Shown: positions 9,363-18,681 of the stretch, one piece after another | Layout of the letters: every line of letters starts with the position of its first letter | Numbering within the stretch: the first letter of the stretch is position 1 | NCBI RefSeq assembly: GCF_019351435.1 | Contig: NZ_JAHWYN010000005.1 | Location: 62,001-126,000 of the forward strand | From: Flavobacterium taihuense | GTDB taxonomy: Bacteria > Bacteroidota > Bacteroidia > Flavobacteriales > Flavobacteriaceae | Reading direction: 5' to 3' | Length of the DNA stretch: 64,000 bases | Notes under the pieces: generated by a model | What the model saw: the letters and a program-made list of their open reading frames with translations, nothing else | What the model was told of the DNA's origin: nothing | The model's database searches: none | Program-made: the position numbers and the translations under genes

Positions 9363-11657
9363 CTACTGCAATTCAAAGTGACCTTCCAGTCCTTTGTCAG
9401 AGCTTCCTCCGACCATAATTTTGAAAGTACCAGCTTCTACCAAATAGTTTCCATCGTTATCAAAAAATCCTAGCTCTTTATCAGTTAGCACAAAGGTTAC
9501 TGTCTTGGTTTCTCCTTTTTTCAGATTGATTAATTCGAATCCTTTTAATTCTTTTACAGGTCTGGCTAAACTAGCAGCAACATCTTGGATGTATAATTGT
9601 GCTACTTCTTTTCCGTCATAATTTCCAGAGTTTGTAACATCTACGTAAACTTCTACAGGCTCTCCTTTTGCAAAAGCGGCTTTATTTATTTTTAGATTTT
9701 TATATTCAAAAGTGGTATAGCTCAATCCGAAACCAAAAGGGAATTGTGGTGTTTTCTCAACATCGGAAAAGTGCGACCAAAATACATTTTTATCAACATC
9801 TGTTGGTCTTCCGGTGTTGTAGTTGTTGTAATAAATTGGACATTGACCTACGTTTCTAGGGAAGGACATTGGCAGTTTTCCACTAGGATTGTAATCTCCA
9901 TACAGCACTTGAGCAACCGCATTTCCAGTTTGTGTTCCTAGTTGCCAAGCCTCTACAATGGTAGGGATGTGTGTTGCTGCCCAAGGAATTGACAATGGTC
10001 TTCCATTATTTAAAACTAAAACAATATTTGGATTTACTTTATAAATTGCCTCTAATAATTCTTGTTGGTTTCCAGGTAAATCCAGATTGGTTCTGCTGCG
10101 AGCTTCACCAGATTGAAATCCGTGTTCTCCTAAAACCATGACTACCACATCAGCAATAGATGCTGTTTTTTTGGCAGCTTCAAATCCGCTTGTATCGGTG
10201 GTATTGAAAACCAATTCGTCTAAGAAAGTAGTTTTTCCAACGGTTAAATCAGATCCTTTTTCATAGGTTAATTGATTGTCTTTGTATTGTTGCATTCCTT
10301 CTAGAACAGAAACAGCTGTATTGTCATCTGAAGCAATTCTCCAACTTCCCAATGGGCTGTTTTTATCATTGGCCAAAGCTCCAATTAAAGCAATTTTTTG
10401 TCCTGATTTTTTTAGCGGAAGCAACCCTTTTTCATTTTTTAAAAGGACAATCGATTTTTTGGCCATATCCAAAACACCTTCATTGTTGGCTTTGCTTCCA
10501 ATGGTTGCCTTCTCCCTTTTTTCGTCACAATATCTATACGGATCGTCAAATAATCCTAACTCAAATTTCACACGCAAAATTCTGCGAACTGCATCATCAA
10601 CCAAAGCTTCGCTGACCTTACCGGTTTTTACTAAATTCACCAACTCTTCCACATATAAATGGGATTCCATATCCATGTCAGAACCCGCGTTTACTGCTTT
10701 TTGGGTAGCTTCTGCACCATCTTTTGCAAATCCGTGTGCAATCATCTCACGAACCGAAGCCCAGTCTGAAACCACAAAACCGTCAAATTTCCATTTTCCT
10801 TTTAGAATATCCCTTTGTAAAAAAGAATTCCCAGTGGCAGGAATGCCATTTAGAATATTAAAAGAGTTCATGAACGTGCGGACACCAGCATCTATAGTTG
10901 CTTTAAACGGAGGTAAAACCGTGTTATATAGTTTAGAATTACTAATATCTACAGTATTATAATCACGACCGGACTCGGCAAAACCGTAGGCAGCAAAATG
11001 TTTTGCACAAGCCGCAATCGTGTTTACTTTAGCTAAATCAGCTCTGGAATCTCCTTGGAAACCAGTTATTCTTGCCGTAGCGATTTTACTTCCTAAATAA
11101 GGATCTTCTCCAGCCCCTTCCATTACACGTCCCCAACGCGCATCATTAGAAATATCGACATTAGGCCCAAAAGTCCAGTTAATCCCCACAGACGAGGCTT
11201 CATCCGCCGCTATTTGAGCTGATTTTTTTATTGCTTCCATATCCCAGCTTGCTGCTTCTGCTAGCGGAATTGGACTTAATGTTTTGTACCCGTGAATTAC
11301 GTCAAACCCAATAATCAATGGAATGCCCAAACGAGTTTCTTCCACCGCAATTTTTTGAACTGCTCTTACCTCTTTCACGCCACGAACAGTAAGCATTGAG
11401 CCTACCCAGCCGTCACGCAAATGTTTGTATTTTAATTCGGCATTTCCTCCTTTGGGGGCAGGGCCTGTCACTTCCCAAAAACCATTGTACTGGTTCATTT
11501 GACCCACCTTTTCCTCTAGAGTCATTTGCTTCATTAGTAAATTGATACGCTCTTCTATTGGCTTTGTTTTGTCTAAATAAGACTTTTTTTGAGCGTTAAT
11601 AGTTCCAATTGTTAGTAAGGTATAAAGCCCTATGGTTATTGTTTGTTTATATGTCAT
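9363..11657 (-). CDS. bglX: Periplasmic GH3 beta-glucosidase, BglX type
   Basis: 764 residues, the normal BglX length. An N-terminal signal peptide ends at TIGTINAQ. The (beta/alpha)8 domain carries the conserved GFDVIHGY and KHFAAYG stretches, and the nucleophile Asp lies in VVSDWASV near residue 296. The second alpha/beta domain (from about 390) carries GEHGFQSGEARSRT, and a C-terminal fibronectin-III-like domain starts near 640. It cleaves terminal beta-linked glucose from oligosaccharides in the periplasm. It is 59 bp downstream of the GH16 gene on the same strand, so the endo- and exo-acting enzymes are probably co-transcribed. Activity on beta-1,3- versus 1,4- or 1,6-linkages cannot be told from sequence alone. 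Confidence 0.95.
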   Translation of the reverse strand: MTYKQTITIGLYTLLTIGTINAQKKSYLDKTKPIEERINLLMKQMTLEEKVGQMNQYNGFWEVTGPAPKGGNAELKYKHLRDGWVGSMLTVRGVKEVRAVQKIAVEETRLGIPLIIGFDVIHGYKTLSPIPLAEAASWDMEAIKKSAQIAADEASSVGINWTFGPNVDISNDARWGRVMEGAGEDPYLGSKIATARITGFQGDSRADLAKVNTIAACAKHFAAYGFAESGRDYNTVDISNSKLYNTVLPPFKATIDAGVRTFMNSFNILNGIPATGNSFLQRDILKGKWKFDGFVVSDWASVREMIAHGFAKDGAEATQKAVNAGSDMDMESHLYVEELVNLVKTGKVSEALVDDAVRRILRVKFELGLFDDPYRYCDEKREKATIGSKANNEGVLDMAKKSIVLLKNEKGLLPLKKSGQKIALIGALANDKNSPLGSWRIASDDNTAVSVLEGMQQYKDNQLTYEKGSDLTVGKTTFLDELVFNTTDTSGFEAAKKTASIADVVVMVLGEHGFQSGEARSRTNLDLPGNQQELLEAIYKVNPNIVLVLNNGRPLSIPWAATHIPTIVEAWQLGTQTGNAVAQVLYGDYNPSGKLPMSFPRNVGQCPIYYNNYNTGRPTDVDKNVFWSHFSDVEKTPQFPFGFGLSYTTFEYKNLKINKAAFAKGEPVEVYVDVTNSGNYDGKEVAQLYIQDVAASLARPVKELKGFELINLKKGETKTVTFVLTDKELGFFDNDGNYLVEAGTFKIMVGGSSDKGLEGHFELQ

Positions 11658-11716
11658 TGTATGGTTTATTTTCTTTTTGGCCCCCTTATAGATAAGTTAT
11701 GAATATGTAATTTATT

Positions 11717-12637
11717 TTAGATTGATCTTTTATAGACTGTAACGTCATCTACCCACATCATGACAGTAGAAAATAAATTTATTTTATTCGGATCTATAAA
11801 ATTCGAATCATTGGATCCTACATTCAAATTGAAAATTATATTATGCGGCCCAAAATTATTTAAATTAAGCTTAGATACGCTACTATTAGTATAGGTTGAA
11901 ACAGTCGCTCCATCTAATTTTATAGTTACCGTAACCACGTTGTTTTTCATACTCCAAAAGGACTCGTACAAATGCCATCCGTTATTCCCATTTAGATTAA
12001 ATGTACTTGGATAGTTTCTTTCAGCTGTGTTTCCTAATTGGTTTGTACCCGAAGCTGTTCCATAAAAAAGATTAGAAGTAAAGCGAGATACATTTGGCGC
12101 AAACGAATAACCTTCCATGATGTCAATTTCACCTTGAACTGGCCAAGCATTTTCTTGAACACTCCAGAAAGCAGGCCAAGCCCCGTAAGTGTCTGTGAAT
12201 GATTTATAGTTAGCACCATCCATAGCTATTAATTTAATATTAGCGGAGAGCATGTATTCTGTGTTGTTTTCTGGCTTATACTGATAGTTAGACTTAATTA
12301 GACCCGATTGATATTTTGTTGCACTTAGCTTCGTGGTCTTAATTTCTAAACATCCTTTTCCGTCTCTTGTTTGTATTGAAGGCACAGAACTGTTATAGTC
12401 ACAATATTTTGAGTTATAATCAGTACGTTGTGCTTTTGTCCATTGTGAAAGTGTAGCGCCCACATTAAAAGTGTCTTCAAATTGTTTTACCCAAGGAGCA
12501 GCAGCGACTTTACTGGTATTATTATTTGGTGCAGTACTTACTGATTGAGTTTCTGTTTCAAGAGCCGGATTGTCAGAGCAGGATGCAAATCCTAATGCAA
12601 TTGATAGTGCTAATGTAATCATACTTATTTTTTTCAT
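11717..12637 (-). CDS. GH16-family endo-beta-glucanase-like lipoprotein
   Basis: 306 residues. A lipoprotein signal with Cys20 (LGFASCSD) is followed by a Ser/Thr/Asn-rich linker (about 24-46), then a GH16 jelly roll. The catalytic motif with beta-bulge E-x-D-x-x-E is visible as Glu170, Asp172 and Glu175 (GEIDIMEGY), with AWPAFW just before it as in laminarinases. By family knowledge Glu170 is the nucleophile and Glu175 the acid/base. It most likely cuts a beta-1,3- or mixed-linkage glucan at the cell surface and feeds the SusCD pair; the GH3 gene follows in the same operon. Agarase or carrageenase activity is possible within GH16 but less likely beside a BglX-type enzyme. No carbohydrate-binding module is attached. 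Confidence 0.9.
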   Translation of the reverse strand: MKKISMITLALSIALGFASCSDNPALETETQSVSTAPNNNTSKVAAAPWVKQFEDTFNVGATLSQWTKAQRTDYNSKYCDYNSSVPSIQTRDGKGCLEIKTTKLSATKYQSGLIKSNYQYKPENNTEYMLSANIKLIAMDGANYKSFTDTYGAWPAFWSVQENAWPVQGEIDIMEGYSFAPNVSRFTSNLFYGTASGTNQLGNTAERNYPSTFNLNGNNGWHLYESFWSMKNNVVTVTIKLDGATVSTYTNSSVSKLNLNNFGPHNIIFNLNVGSNDSNFIDPNKINLFSTVMMWVDDVTVYKRSI

Positions 12638-12963
12638 GATTTCCTTTTAATAATTATTTTTTTGGTTATAATAGGTTGTAATTTGAGGGTTGCATTAGTT
12701 GTTCAAGTTGTTTTTATAGAATTAAAGGTTGTTTTTAAAGTAATATTATTTCGAAAATTTAAATTCGGAAGATATTGTTTTACTGTAGTTAATGTACTGT
12801 CAAACAGTGAAAATATTTTGTATAAAAGTAGATGTATATTGAAAATGCTGGTAGTAAATTTGAAGCATAATATAGCATAAATGATGTATTTAGTAACTGT
12901 TTTTGGTTGGATTGGCCATTGATTGGGGGTTTTGCAGCAATTCGATATTTTTTTATAAAAAGT
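12638..12963. other. Intergenic region upstream of the GH16 gene, no gene seen
   Basis: Very AT-rich spacer that must hold the promoter of the GH16-GH3 transcript on the minus strand. I could not find a convincing TTG plus TAnnTTTG pair. Two short plus-strand frames here (12662-12880, 12907-13116) lack any recognisable protein features and cross the terminator hairpins of the dehydrogenase gene, so I treat them as chance. Confidence 0.4.
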
Positions 12964-13007
12964 AAACCCAGGACCTACAGTAGATTTCTATTGCGGATTC
13001 TGGGTTT
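12964..13007 (-). terminator. Second hairpin downstream of the dehydrogenase gene
   Basis: Inverted repeat AAACCCAG/CTGGGTTT (12964-12971 and 13000-13007) with an extra inner ATCC/GGT pairing, followed on the minus strand by a T/A-rich tail. It lies just beyond the stronger terminator at 13028-13073 and may act as a back-up. Weaker than the first because of the 28-base loop. Confidence 0.4.
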
Positions 13008-13027
13008 AATAAGAAAACTTTATAAAC

Positions 13028-13073
13028 AAAAAAAACACGGAGCAAACAGTTTTAAATCTGTTCAATCCGTGTT
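13028..13073 (-). terminator. Intrinsic terminator of the Glu/Leu-type dehydrogenase gene
   Basis: Two-part stem AACACGGA/TCCGTGTT plus inner AACAG/CTGTT (13034-13073). On the minus strand it is followed immediately by seven or more T residues (A run at 13028-13035). It begins 25 bp after the stop codon. Confidence 0.88.
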
Positions 13074-13098
13074 GACTATTTTGAGTCAAATGATTGTA

Positions 13099-14325
13099 TT
13101 ATGTCAATTGCTTTAAAGCAATTTCAAATGCCGTAGCACTAATGTTTGTTTTAGAGTTGTTTAAGTCGTATGCTTTGGCAATGGCTTTTTTGATTGTTTC
13201 GGAAGTGTCGTTAAAAATGGCTTCGTCAGTCATTTGTACTTTTTTCTCCATGAAATAAGCAAAAACTCTAGCCATTCCACAATTCGAGATAAAATCAGGA
13301 ATTAAGCTCACTTTGTGATCTACCTCTTCCATAATGGAACCGAAGAAAATTTCTTTGTCTGCAAATGGAACGTTGGCTCCACATGATATTACTTCCAATC
13401 CATTCGCGATTAAGCTATCAATTTGATTTTGGGCGACCAATCTTGAAGCAGCGCAAGGTGTAAATATTTCGGCACCAATAGTCCAGATTTTTTGGTTGAT
13501 TTCCTCAAAAGGAATCATTTTATCGGCAACCAATTTGTTTCCGTCTTTAGCAAGGAACAATGCTTTTATTTCTTCAAAAGTAAAACCTTCTTCGTTGATT
13601 AATCCTCCGTCTCTATCAATAATACCAATAATTTTGGCTCCCATTTCGGCTAAATAAAAGGCTGCAGCCGATCCTACATTTCCGAAACCTTGTACGATGG
13701 CTTTCTTCCCTTTGACAGAACCACCATAAATATCGTAGAAGTGGCGTACTGCTTCGGCAACGCCATAACCGGTAATCATATCGGCAATGGTATATTTTCT
13801 GGTTACATCAGGTGAGAATTTTGGGTTTTCGATTACTTTAATTACTCCTTGACGCAATTGTCCAATTCTATTGATTTTATCGGCTTCGGTAGGTTTGAAG
13901 TGTCCGTTAAAAACACCTTCCTGTGGATGCCAAACACCACATTCTTCGGTCATTGGGATTACTTCGTGAATCTCATCCACATTCAAATCGCCACCTGTTC
14001 CGTAATAACTTTTTAATAATGGGGAAACCGCTTTGTACCAACGTTGCAAAACACCTTTTTTGCGAGGGTCGTTTGGGTCAAAATTGATTCCAGATTTAGC
14101 ACCGCCAATCGCTGGTCCAGAAACTGAAAATTTCACTTCCATGGTTTTTGCCAATGACAAAACCTCATTCATATCAAGCCCTTTTCTCATTCGGGTTCCG
14201 CCACCTGCAGCTCCACCACGAAGGGAGTTGATTACAGTCCAACCTTCAGCCTCGGTTTCGGAATCTTTCCAGTTGAAAATAATTTCAGGGGCTTTATTTT
14301 CAAATTGCTGCAATAAATCTTTCAT
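13099..14325 (-). CDS. Glu/Leu/Phe/Val-type amino-acid dehydrogenase
   Basis: 408 residues. The N-terminal catalytic domain carries the active-site lysine in PAIGGAKSGI (Lys77) and the glycine-rich GGAAGGGTRMRKG. The Rossmann domain begins near 205 with VQGFGNVGSAAAFYLAEMG, followed by IIDRDGG, an acidic residue after the fold that favours NAD. The enzyme reversibly deaminates an amino acid to the 2-oxo acid. The family contains both glutamate and branched-chain dehydrogenases and I cannot separate them reliably here. It is a single-gene unit with its own promoter-like TATATTTG upstream and a strong terminator downstream. Confidence 0.92.
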   Translation of the reverse strand: MKDLLQQFENKAPEIIFNWKDSETEAEGWTVINSLRGGAAGGGTRMRKGLDMNEVLSLAKTMEVKFSVSGPAIGGAKSGINFDPNDPRKKGVLQRWYKAVSPLLKSYYGTGGDLNVDEIHEVIPMTEECGVWHPQEGVFNGHFKPTEADKINRIGQLRQGVIKVIENPKFSPDVTRKYTIADMITGYGVAEAVRHFYDIYGGSVKGKKAIVQGFGNVGSAAAFYLAEMGAKIIGIIDRDGGLINEEGFTFEEIKALFLAKDGNKLVADKMIPFEEINQKIWTIGAEIFTPCAASRLVAQNQIDSLIANGLEVISCGANVPFADKEIFFGSIMEEVDHKVSLIPDFISNCGMARVFAYFMEKKVQMTDEAIFNDTSETIKKAIAKAYDLNNSKTNISATAFEIALKQLT

Positions 14326-14350
14326 ATTATTGTGATATATTTATTTTTGG

Positions 14351-14358
14351 CAAATATA
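14351..14358 (-). promoter_or_regulatory. Candidate -7 box of the dehydrogenase gene
   Basis: Minus-strand TATATTTG matches the Bacteroidota TAnnTTTG element. Transcription would start near 14345, giving a leader of about 20 nt before the ATG at 14325. No clear -33 TTG is visible. Confidence 0.5.
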
Positions 14359-14421
14359 TAAAAGGTTTTATGAGAAATATGTATTTGATATTTTTTTTTT
14401 TTGCACTCGCAATATCTCCAT

Positions 14422-14460
14422 AAAAAAAATGCTTCTATATCGTAAATAGATACAAAAGCA
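14422..14460 (-). terminator. Terminator downstream of the chalcone isomerase-like gene
   Basis: Minus-strand hairpin TGCTT..TATC/GATA..AAGCA (14430-14460) with internal mismatches, followed by eight T residues (A run at 14422-14429). It lies 125 bp after the stop codon at 14585. Confidence 0.65.
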
Positions 14461-14584
14461 CTTTTATTTTTAAGGTCTTTTATGCAAAATTAGCATGATG
14501 GTATTGGTATTGGCAACCAATTTTAAATCATGCTCATTTTGTAAATGTGGTATTTATATGTTTTGTGAATTGCAAAAATGGGTA

Positions 14585-15160
14585 TTAGATACCTAATAAA
14601 CTATTTTTCAAATCTTCATCAACTGGTTTGTCTCCCAACCAAATTCCGAAAAATACTTTCTTGAATTCAATACCTTCAACTTTTCCTTTTAATTCACGGT
14701 TTTTTATCACCCAAACTGATTTGTCGATTGGATTATAAGTTAATTCGAATACATCCCCTTTAGTGATTTCATCAGATAAAAAACTTTTCAATAATTCCAT
14801 TTTTGGTTTTAAAGCTTCGAATTTGTCACCTGCTGATTTTTCGAATCCGGCATTCATAGCTCTAGTTAATTTACCAGATGAAACCAATGCAGAAGTAATT
14901 TCGATACGAATTGACATTTCTGAGTTATCATTGATGATTTCTTTCGGATCTTGTGATAATTGACTTAAATATAAAGCTTGGATATATACTTCAACCCACA
15001 TTTTTGATCTGGACCCTGCACCGTTCAGTTGTAGTGTTTTGTTTTCAAATTTCATTGTTCTAGGGATAGTTACCCCTTCAAATACGATTTGTTTTTGAGC
15101 ATTTGCCTCAGAGAATAAGGAAGAAATAACTAATGTTATTACCAATAATATTTTTTTCAC
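14585..15160 (-). CDS. Chalcone isomerase-like secreted protein
   Basis: 191 residues with a signal peptide (MKKILLVITLVISSLFSEANA). The mature part matches the bacterial chalcone-isomerase-like family by its pattern: FEGVTIPRTM near the start, GAGSRSKMWVEVYIQALYL, and a C-terminal VFFGIWLGDKPVDEDLKNSL. In bacteria this fold is generally not a flavonoid enzyme; its role is unknown, possibly binding of a fatty acid or other hydrophobic ligand in the periplasm. It stands alone with its own promoter-like element and terminator. Confidence 0.85.
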   Translation of the reverse strand: MKKILLVITLVISSLFSEANAQKQIVFEGVTIPRTMKFENKTLQLNGAGSRSKMWVEVYIQALYLSQLSQDPKEIINDNSEMSIRIEITSALVSSGKLTRAMNAGFEKSAGDKFEALKPKMELLKSFLSDEITKGDVFELTYNPIDKSVWVIKNRELKGKVEGIEFKKVFFGIWLGDKPVDEDLKNSLLGI

Positions 15161-15185
15161 AATGATGATAATTTATAATTTCGAG

Positions 15186-15193
15186 CAAAAATA
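15186..15193 (-). promoter_or_regulatory. Candidate -7 box of the chalcone isomerase-like gene
   Basis: Minus-strand TATTTTTG at 15186-15193, consistent with TAnnTTTG. It would give a leader of about 20 nt to the ATG at 15160. Confidence 0.45.
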
Positions 15194-15439
15194 ATGTTAA
15201 ATTATCATAAACGACAGGTCGTGGCAGCTTTTTTTTATTAAATGTGTATTTTATAACGTTGTAGTTCATTTTTTCTTATAAAAACGCAATGATCTAGTAA
15301 ATAATCACTTACATTCAAAGTAGGAAAATGTATTAAGTTTGTGTTTCTGATTATTCTATTGCTGCTTATTGAACATTTGTTAATAGAGATAAGAGAGAAA
15401 ATGATTAAAATATTTTTATTAAAAGATAGAAAGCTTTTT

Positions 15440-16507
15440 TTAATAATTATAAATTATTCCGGAACTGTGATCGTGTTTCGCGCCAGTTACGCTTTGAAGC
15501 GCATTTATCTCCCCACGTATTTTTAAAACTCCTAGTAATGCAAAAATTAGTGCTTCTTTGAATTCCAGGATTTTTTTCGACGGAATAATCACATGCATTT
15601 CTGGCAAGTGAAATTGAATCCTTTCAATTAGAAAGTTATTATAAGCGCCACCTCCAGTAGTTAACATGCTTCCTTTTTTATTGGGCAAAGCCAATGCTAT
15701 TTGAACGGCAATATGTTCTGTATAGGTGTGCAATTTATCTTCAATGGATATTGGGTAACGTTCTATGATGGGTAAAATAATTTTTTTTACAAATTCAAAG
15801 CCCAATGATTTCGGGTGTTTTTTTTGATAAAAATCCAAAGCATTTAATTCATTCAGTAAATCAATTGAACAATTGCCTGTTCTTGAAATTTGACCTTTGT
15901 CGTCATAATCCATAGCCAACTGATTGGCATAAAAATTAAGCACCGTGTTGACAGCCGAAATGTCAAAAGCAATTCGGGTCTTGTTTTCTTCAAAAGACAC
16001 ATTTGAAAAACCGCCAAGATTCATACAATAATCATATTCCGAAAATAAGATGCCATCTCCAATTGGAACCAACGGTGCACCTTGTCCTCCTAATTGCACG
16101 TCTTGGATTCTAAAATCGCAAACTACTTTTTGCTGTGTCAGTTTTGCAATTTCAGGTAAATTTCCAATTTGAAGTGTAAATCCATTTTGTGGCTGATGCA
16201 AAATAGTGTGTCCGTGGGAACATACCGAATCTAAATCTTGAATGTCATGCTTATTTATAAATTGAACAATGATGGAAGCCAGAAGTTGAGTATAGTTTTT
16301 ATTTAATTCTTCAAGTTGGTTTTCAGTGTAATCTACTGCTGTTTTTAAAGTTGAAATCCAACTAGAATCGTAAGAAATGGTTTCGCATTCCAAGATTTCA
16401 AATGCCCATTTATCATTTTTTATTTCGAATTGAATATGAGCCAAATCGACTCCATCAAGCGAAGTTCCTGACATCACTCCGATAACGTTATAGTAATCTT
16501 TTTTCAT
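15440..16507 (-). CDS. anmK: Anhydro-N-acetylmuramic acid kinase
   Basis: 355 residues. The ATP-binding N-terminus reads GVMSGTSLDGVDLAHIQF. CSHGHTILHQP and DFRIQDVQLGGQGAPLVPIGD (catalytic Asp region) and NLGGFSNVSF follow, all diagnostic of AnmK. It phosphorylates and opens 1,6-anhydroMurNAc from cell-wall turnover to MurNAc-6-phosphate. It is divergent from the acyl-CoA dehydrogenase gene. A minus-strand TAAATTTG (16512-16519) ends only 5 bases before the ATG, suggesting a leaderless transcript. The C-terminal part overlaps a spurious plus-strand frame at 15341-15526. Confidence 0.95.
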   Translation of the reverse strand: MKKDYYNVIGVMSGTSLDGVDLAHIQFEIKNDKWAFEILECETISYDSSWISTLKTAVDYTENQLEELNKNYTQLLASIIVQFINKHDIQDLDSVCSHGHTILHQPQNGFTLQIGNLPEIAKLTQQKVVCDFRIQDVQLGGQGAPLVPIGDGILFSEYDYCMNLGGFSNVSFEENKTRIAFDISAVNTVLNFYANQLAMDYDDKGQISRTGNCSIDLLNELNALDFYQKKHPKSLGFEFVKKIILPIIERYPISIEDKLHTYTEHIAVQIALALPNKKGSMLTTGGGAYNNFLIERIQFHLPEMHVIIPSKKILEFKEALIFALLGVLKIRGEINALQSVTGAKHDHSSGIIYNY

Positions 16508-16529
16508 AGGCCAAATTTACGATTCAAAA

Positions 16530-16560
16530 TTGAAAAATTCATAATTAAAAATTACCTTTG
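16530..16560 (+). promoter_or_regulatory. Promoter of the acyl-CoA dehydrogenase gene
   Basis: TTG at 16530-16532 and TACCTTTG at 16553-16560, spaced 20 bases, fit the Bacteroidota TTG/TAnnTTTG promoter. Expected leader is about 38 nt. Confidence 0.65.
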
Positions 16561-16603
16561 ACAACATTTTTAAAACAAAAACCAATTTTTATTTTATATT
16601 ATT

Positions 16604-17743
16604 ATGGATTTTAATCTAACCGAAGAACAATTGATGATACAGCAAGCAGCGCGAGATTTTGCTCAAACTGAATTGTTGGAAGGCGTAATAGAAAGAGATG
16701 AGCACTCTAAATTTCCTACCGAACAAGTCAAAAAAATGGCCGAGCTAGGTTTTCTGGGAATGATGGTTGATCCAAAATATGGAGGTTCAGGTCTGGATAG
16801 CGTTTCTTATGTTTTAGCCGTTTCAGAAATTGCCAAAATTGATGCATCGGCAGCTGTAATTATGTCTGTAAATAATTCATTGGTTTGTGCAGGATTGGAA
16901 AAATATTGTAATGAGGAGCAAAAGATGAAATATTTGGTTCCTCTTGCCAAAGGAGAGGTAATTGGAGCATTTTGTTTATCGGAACCAGAAGCTGGATCAG
17001 ATGCAACTTCTCAAAAAACTACAGCGATTGACAAAGGAGATCATTATTTATTGAATGGAACCAAAAACTGGATTACTAATGGCGCTTCGGCCTCAACTTA
17101 TATAGTAATTGCTCAAACCGATGTAGAGAAAGGACATAAAGGAATCAACGCTTTTATTGTTGAAAAAGGTTGGGCTGGATTTGACATTGGTCCGAAAGAA
17201 AAGAAAATGGGTATTCGTGGTTCAGACACACATTCTTTATTGTTTAATGATGTAAAAGTACCTAAGGAAAATAGAATTGGAGCTGATGGTTTTGGATTTA
17301 ATTTTGCAATGGCAGTTTTAAACGGTGGAAGAATTGGTATTGCATCCCAAGCATTAGGAATTGCAACAGGAGCTTACGAATTGGCCTTAAAATATTCACA
17401 GGAACGTAAGGCTTTTGGAAAAGAAATTTTCAAACATCAAGCCATCGCTTTCAAACTGGCTGATATGGCAACTCAAATTTCGGCTGCCAGATTGTTGTGT
17501 TTTAATGCGGCATACCAAAAAGATGCAGGAATGGACATTTCCCAATCAGGAGCAATGGCGAAATTGTTTGCTTCTCAAACTGCTATGGATACTACTATTG
17601 AAGCCGTACAAATTCATGGCGGAAATGGTTATGTAGCCGAGTATCATGTAGAGCGTATGATGCGTGATGCCAAAATTACTCAAATATATGAAGGGACTTC
17701 CGAAATTCAACGTATTGTGATTTCAAGAACCTTAGTTTCATAA
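16604..17743 (+). CDS. Acyl-CoA dehydrogenase (short/branched-chain type)
   Basis: 379 residues, normal for the family. N-terminal helical domain starts MDFNLTEEQLMIQQAARDFA; the FAD/substrate motif is CLSEPEAGSDATSQKT; the middle beta-domain has KNWITNGASAS; the C-terminal helical domain contains the catalytic glutamate in IYEGTSEIQRIVISR near residue 365, the position used by short-chain enzymes. It oxidises an acyl-CoA to the 2-enoyl-CoA in the cytoplasm, passing electrons to ETF. Butyryl-CoA or branched short-chain substrates are likely but not proven. Single-gene unit with promoter and a strong terminator. Confidence 0.94.
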   Translation: MDFNLTEEQLMIQQAARDFAQTELLEGVIERDEHSKFPTEQVKKMAELGFLGMMVDPKYGGSGLDSVSYVLAVSEIAKIDASAAVIMSVNNSLVCAGLEKYCNEEQKMKYLVPLAKGEVIGAFCLSEPEAGSDATSQKTTAIDKGDHYLLNGTKNWITNGASASTYIVIAQTDVEKGHKGINAFIVEKGWAGFDIGPKEKKMGIRGSDTHSLLFNDVKVPKENRIGADGFGFNFAMAVLNGGRIGIASQALGIATGAYELALKYSQERKAFGKEIFKHQAIAFKLADMATQISAARLLCFNAAYQKDAGMDISQSGAMAKLFASQTAMDTTIEAVQIHGGNGYVAEYHVERMMRDAKITQIYEGTSEIQRIVISRTLVS

Positions 17744-17766
17744 TTATTTTTTTTACTCAATATATA

Positions 17767-17800
17767 AATCCAAACTTGAATTTTCGAGTTTGGATTTTTT
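17767..17800 (+). terminator. Terminator of the acyl-CoA dehydrogenase gene
   Basis: Perfect ten-base stem AATCCAAACT/AGTTTGGATT (17767-17776, 17787-17796) followed by TTTTTT, 24 bp after the stop. Confidence 0.88.
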
Positions 17801-17873
17801 ATTTGGTAGATGCATTTTTTAAAAGCGACTTTGTTTATTTTTACACGAATTAGCAACACACTTTTAAATAGTT

Positions 17874-18551
17874 ATGTACGACGAATTAAAATATTGGTAT
17901 CTTCGAGATCACAAATTATTTTGGACATTGAGTATGTCACAAATTAAGCAGTTGTGCATCATTACAGGTTTTAAAAAAGCCAAAAAAGGTGATGTTATCT
18001 ATTTTTCTTCCTCCGATGTGCCTCGGGTTTTTCTACTTAAAAAAGGAAGTATCAAAATTGTTGCTGTCGATGAAGACGGGAACGAAACCATCAAAGATAT
18101 TATTCAAAAAGGCGATTTGTTTGGCGAACTGACTTTGGAAAATGATGTGAATTCCAATGAATATGCAAAGGCATTGACCGATGAAATTATTATTTGTAGT
18201 TTCCTACTTTCCGATTTTGAAAATTTATTGCTTCAAAATCCTAGTTTGGCGTTGTCATATACCAAGTTTGTAGGATTGAAAATGAAGCGCATTAAAAACA
18301 ATTATGCTAATTTAATTTCTAAAGATGCCAAAACCCGGTTGTATCAATTTTTAAAAGATTGGGCCGAAAGAGAAGGCAAGCGAACGGATAATAGAGTTGT
18401 TATTGAAAATTATCTCACCCAGAATGATATGGCTCAAATTATTTGTACTTCAAGACAAACAACCACTCAATTGCTAAATGAAATGGAAACTAATGGATTG
18501 TTGTACTACAATCGTAAAGAAATTATCATTGAAGATATTACCAAATTATAG
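17874..18551 (+). CDS. Crp/Fnr-family transcriptional regulator
   Basis: 225 residues. A cyclic-nucleotide-binding-like beta-roll (about 28-125; KGDVIYFSSSDVPRVFLLKKG and GDLFGELTLEND) is followed by the long dimer helix and a winged HTH (about 150-220) with NDMAQIICTSRQTTTQLLNEM, where the second half is the recognition helix. No cysteine cluster for an iron-sulfur centre is visible, so it is not a classical Fnr. It precedes the AhpD-like gene on the same strand by 130 bp and could control it; that is inference from position only. Confidence 0.92.
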   Translation: MYDELKYWYLRDHKLFWTLSMSQIKQLCIITGFKKAKKGDVIYFSSSDVPRVFLLKKGSIKIVAVDEDGNETIKDIIQKGDLFGELTLENDVNSNEYAKALTDEIIICSFLLSDFENLLLQNPSLALSYTKFVGLKMKRIKNNYANLISKDAKTRLYQFLKDWAEREGKRTDNRVVIENYLTQNDMAQIICTSRQTTTQLLNEMETNGLLYYNRKEIIIEDITKL

Positions 18552-18681
18552 TTTTCTAACTTCTTCTTTTGAGGAAGGAAAATTGTCCACCACCTTGCGT
18601 TTATTATCCATTTTATAACTTTTAAAGCTGTTGCATCTTTGTAATGTCAATAAAGACAAGCAATTTTTAAAAATAAATAAG

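Noticed and set aside
10276-10962. 228-codon plus-strand frame
   Set aside because: Antisense to the conserved catalytic region of the GH3 gene; a shadow of biased codon use.
15341-15526. Plus-strand 61-codon frame
   Set aside because: Lies over the end of anmK on the other strand; its second half is the antisense of conserved AnmK sequence.
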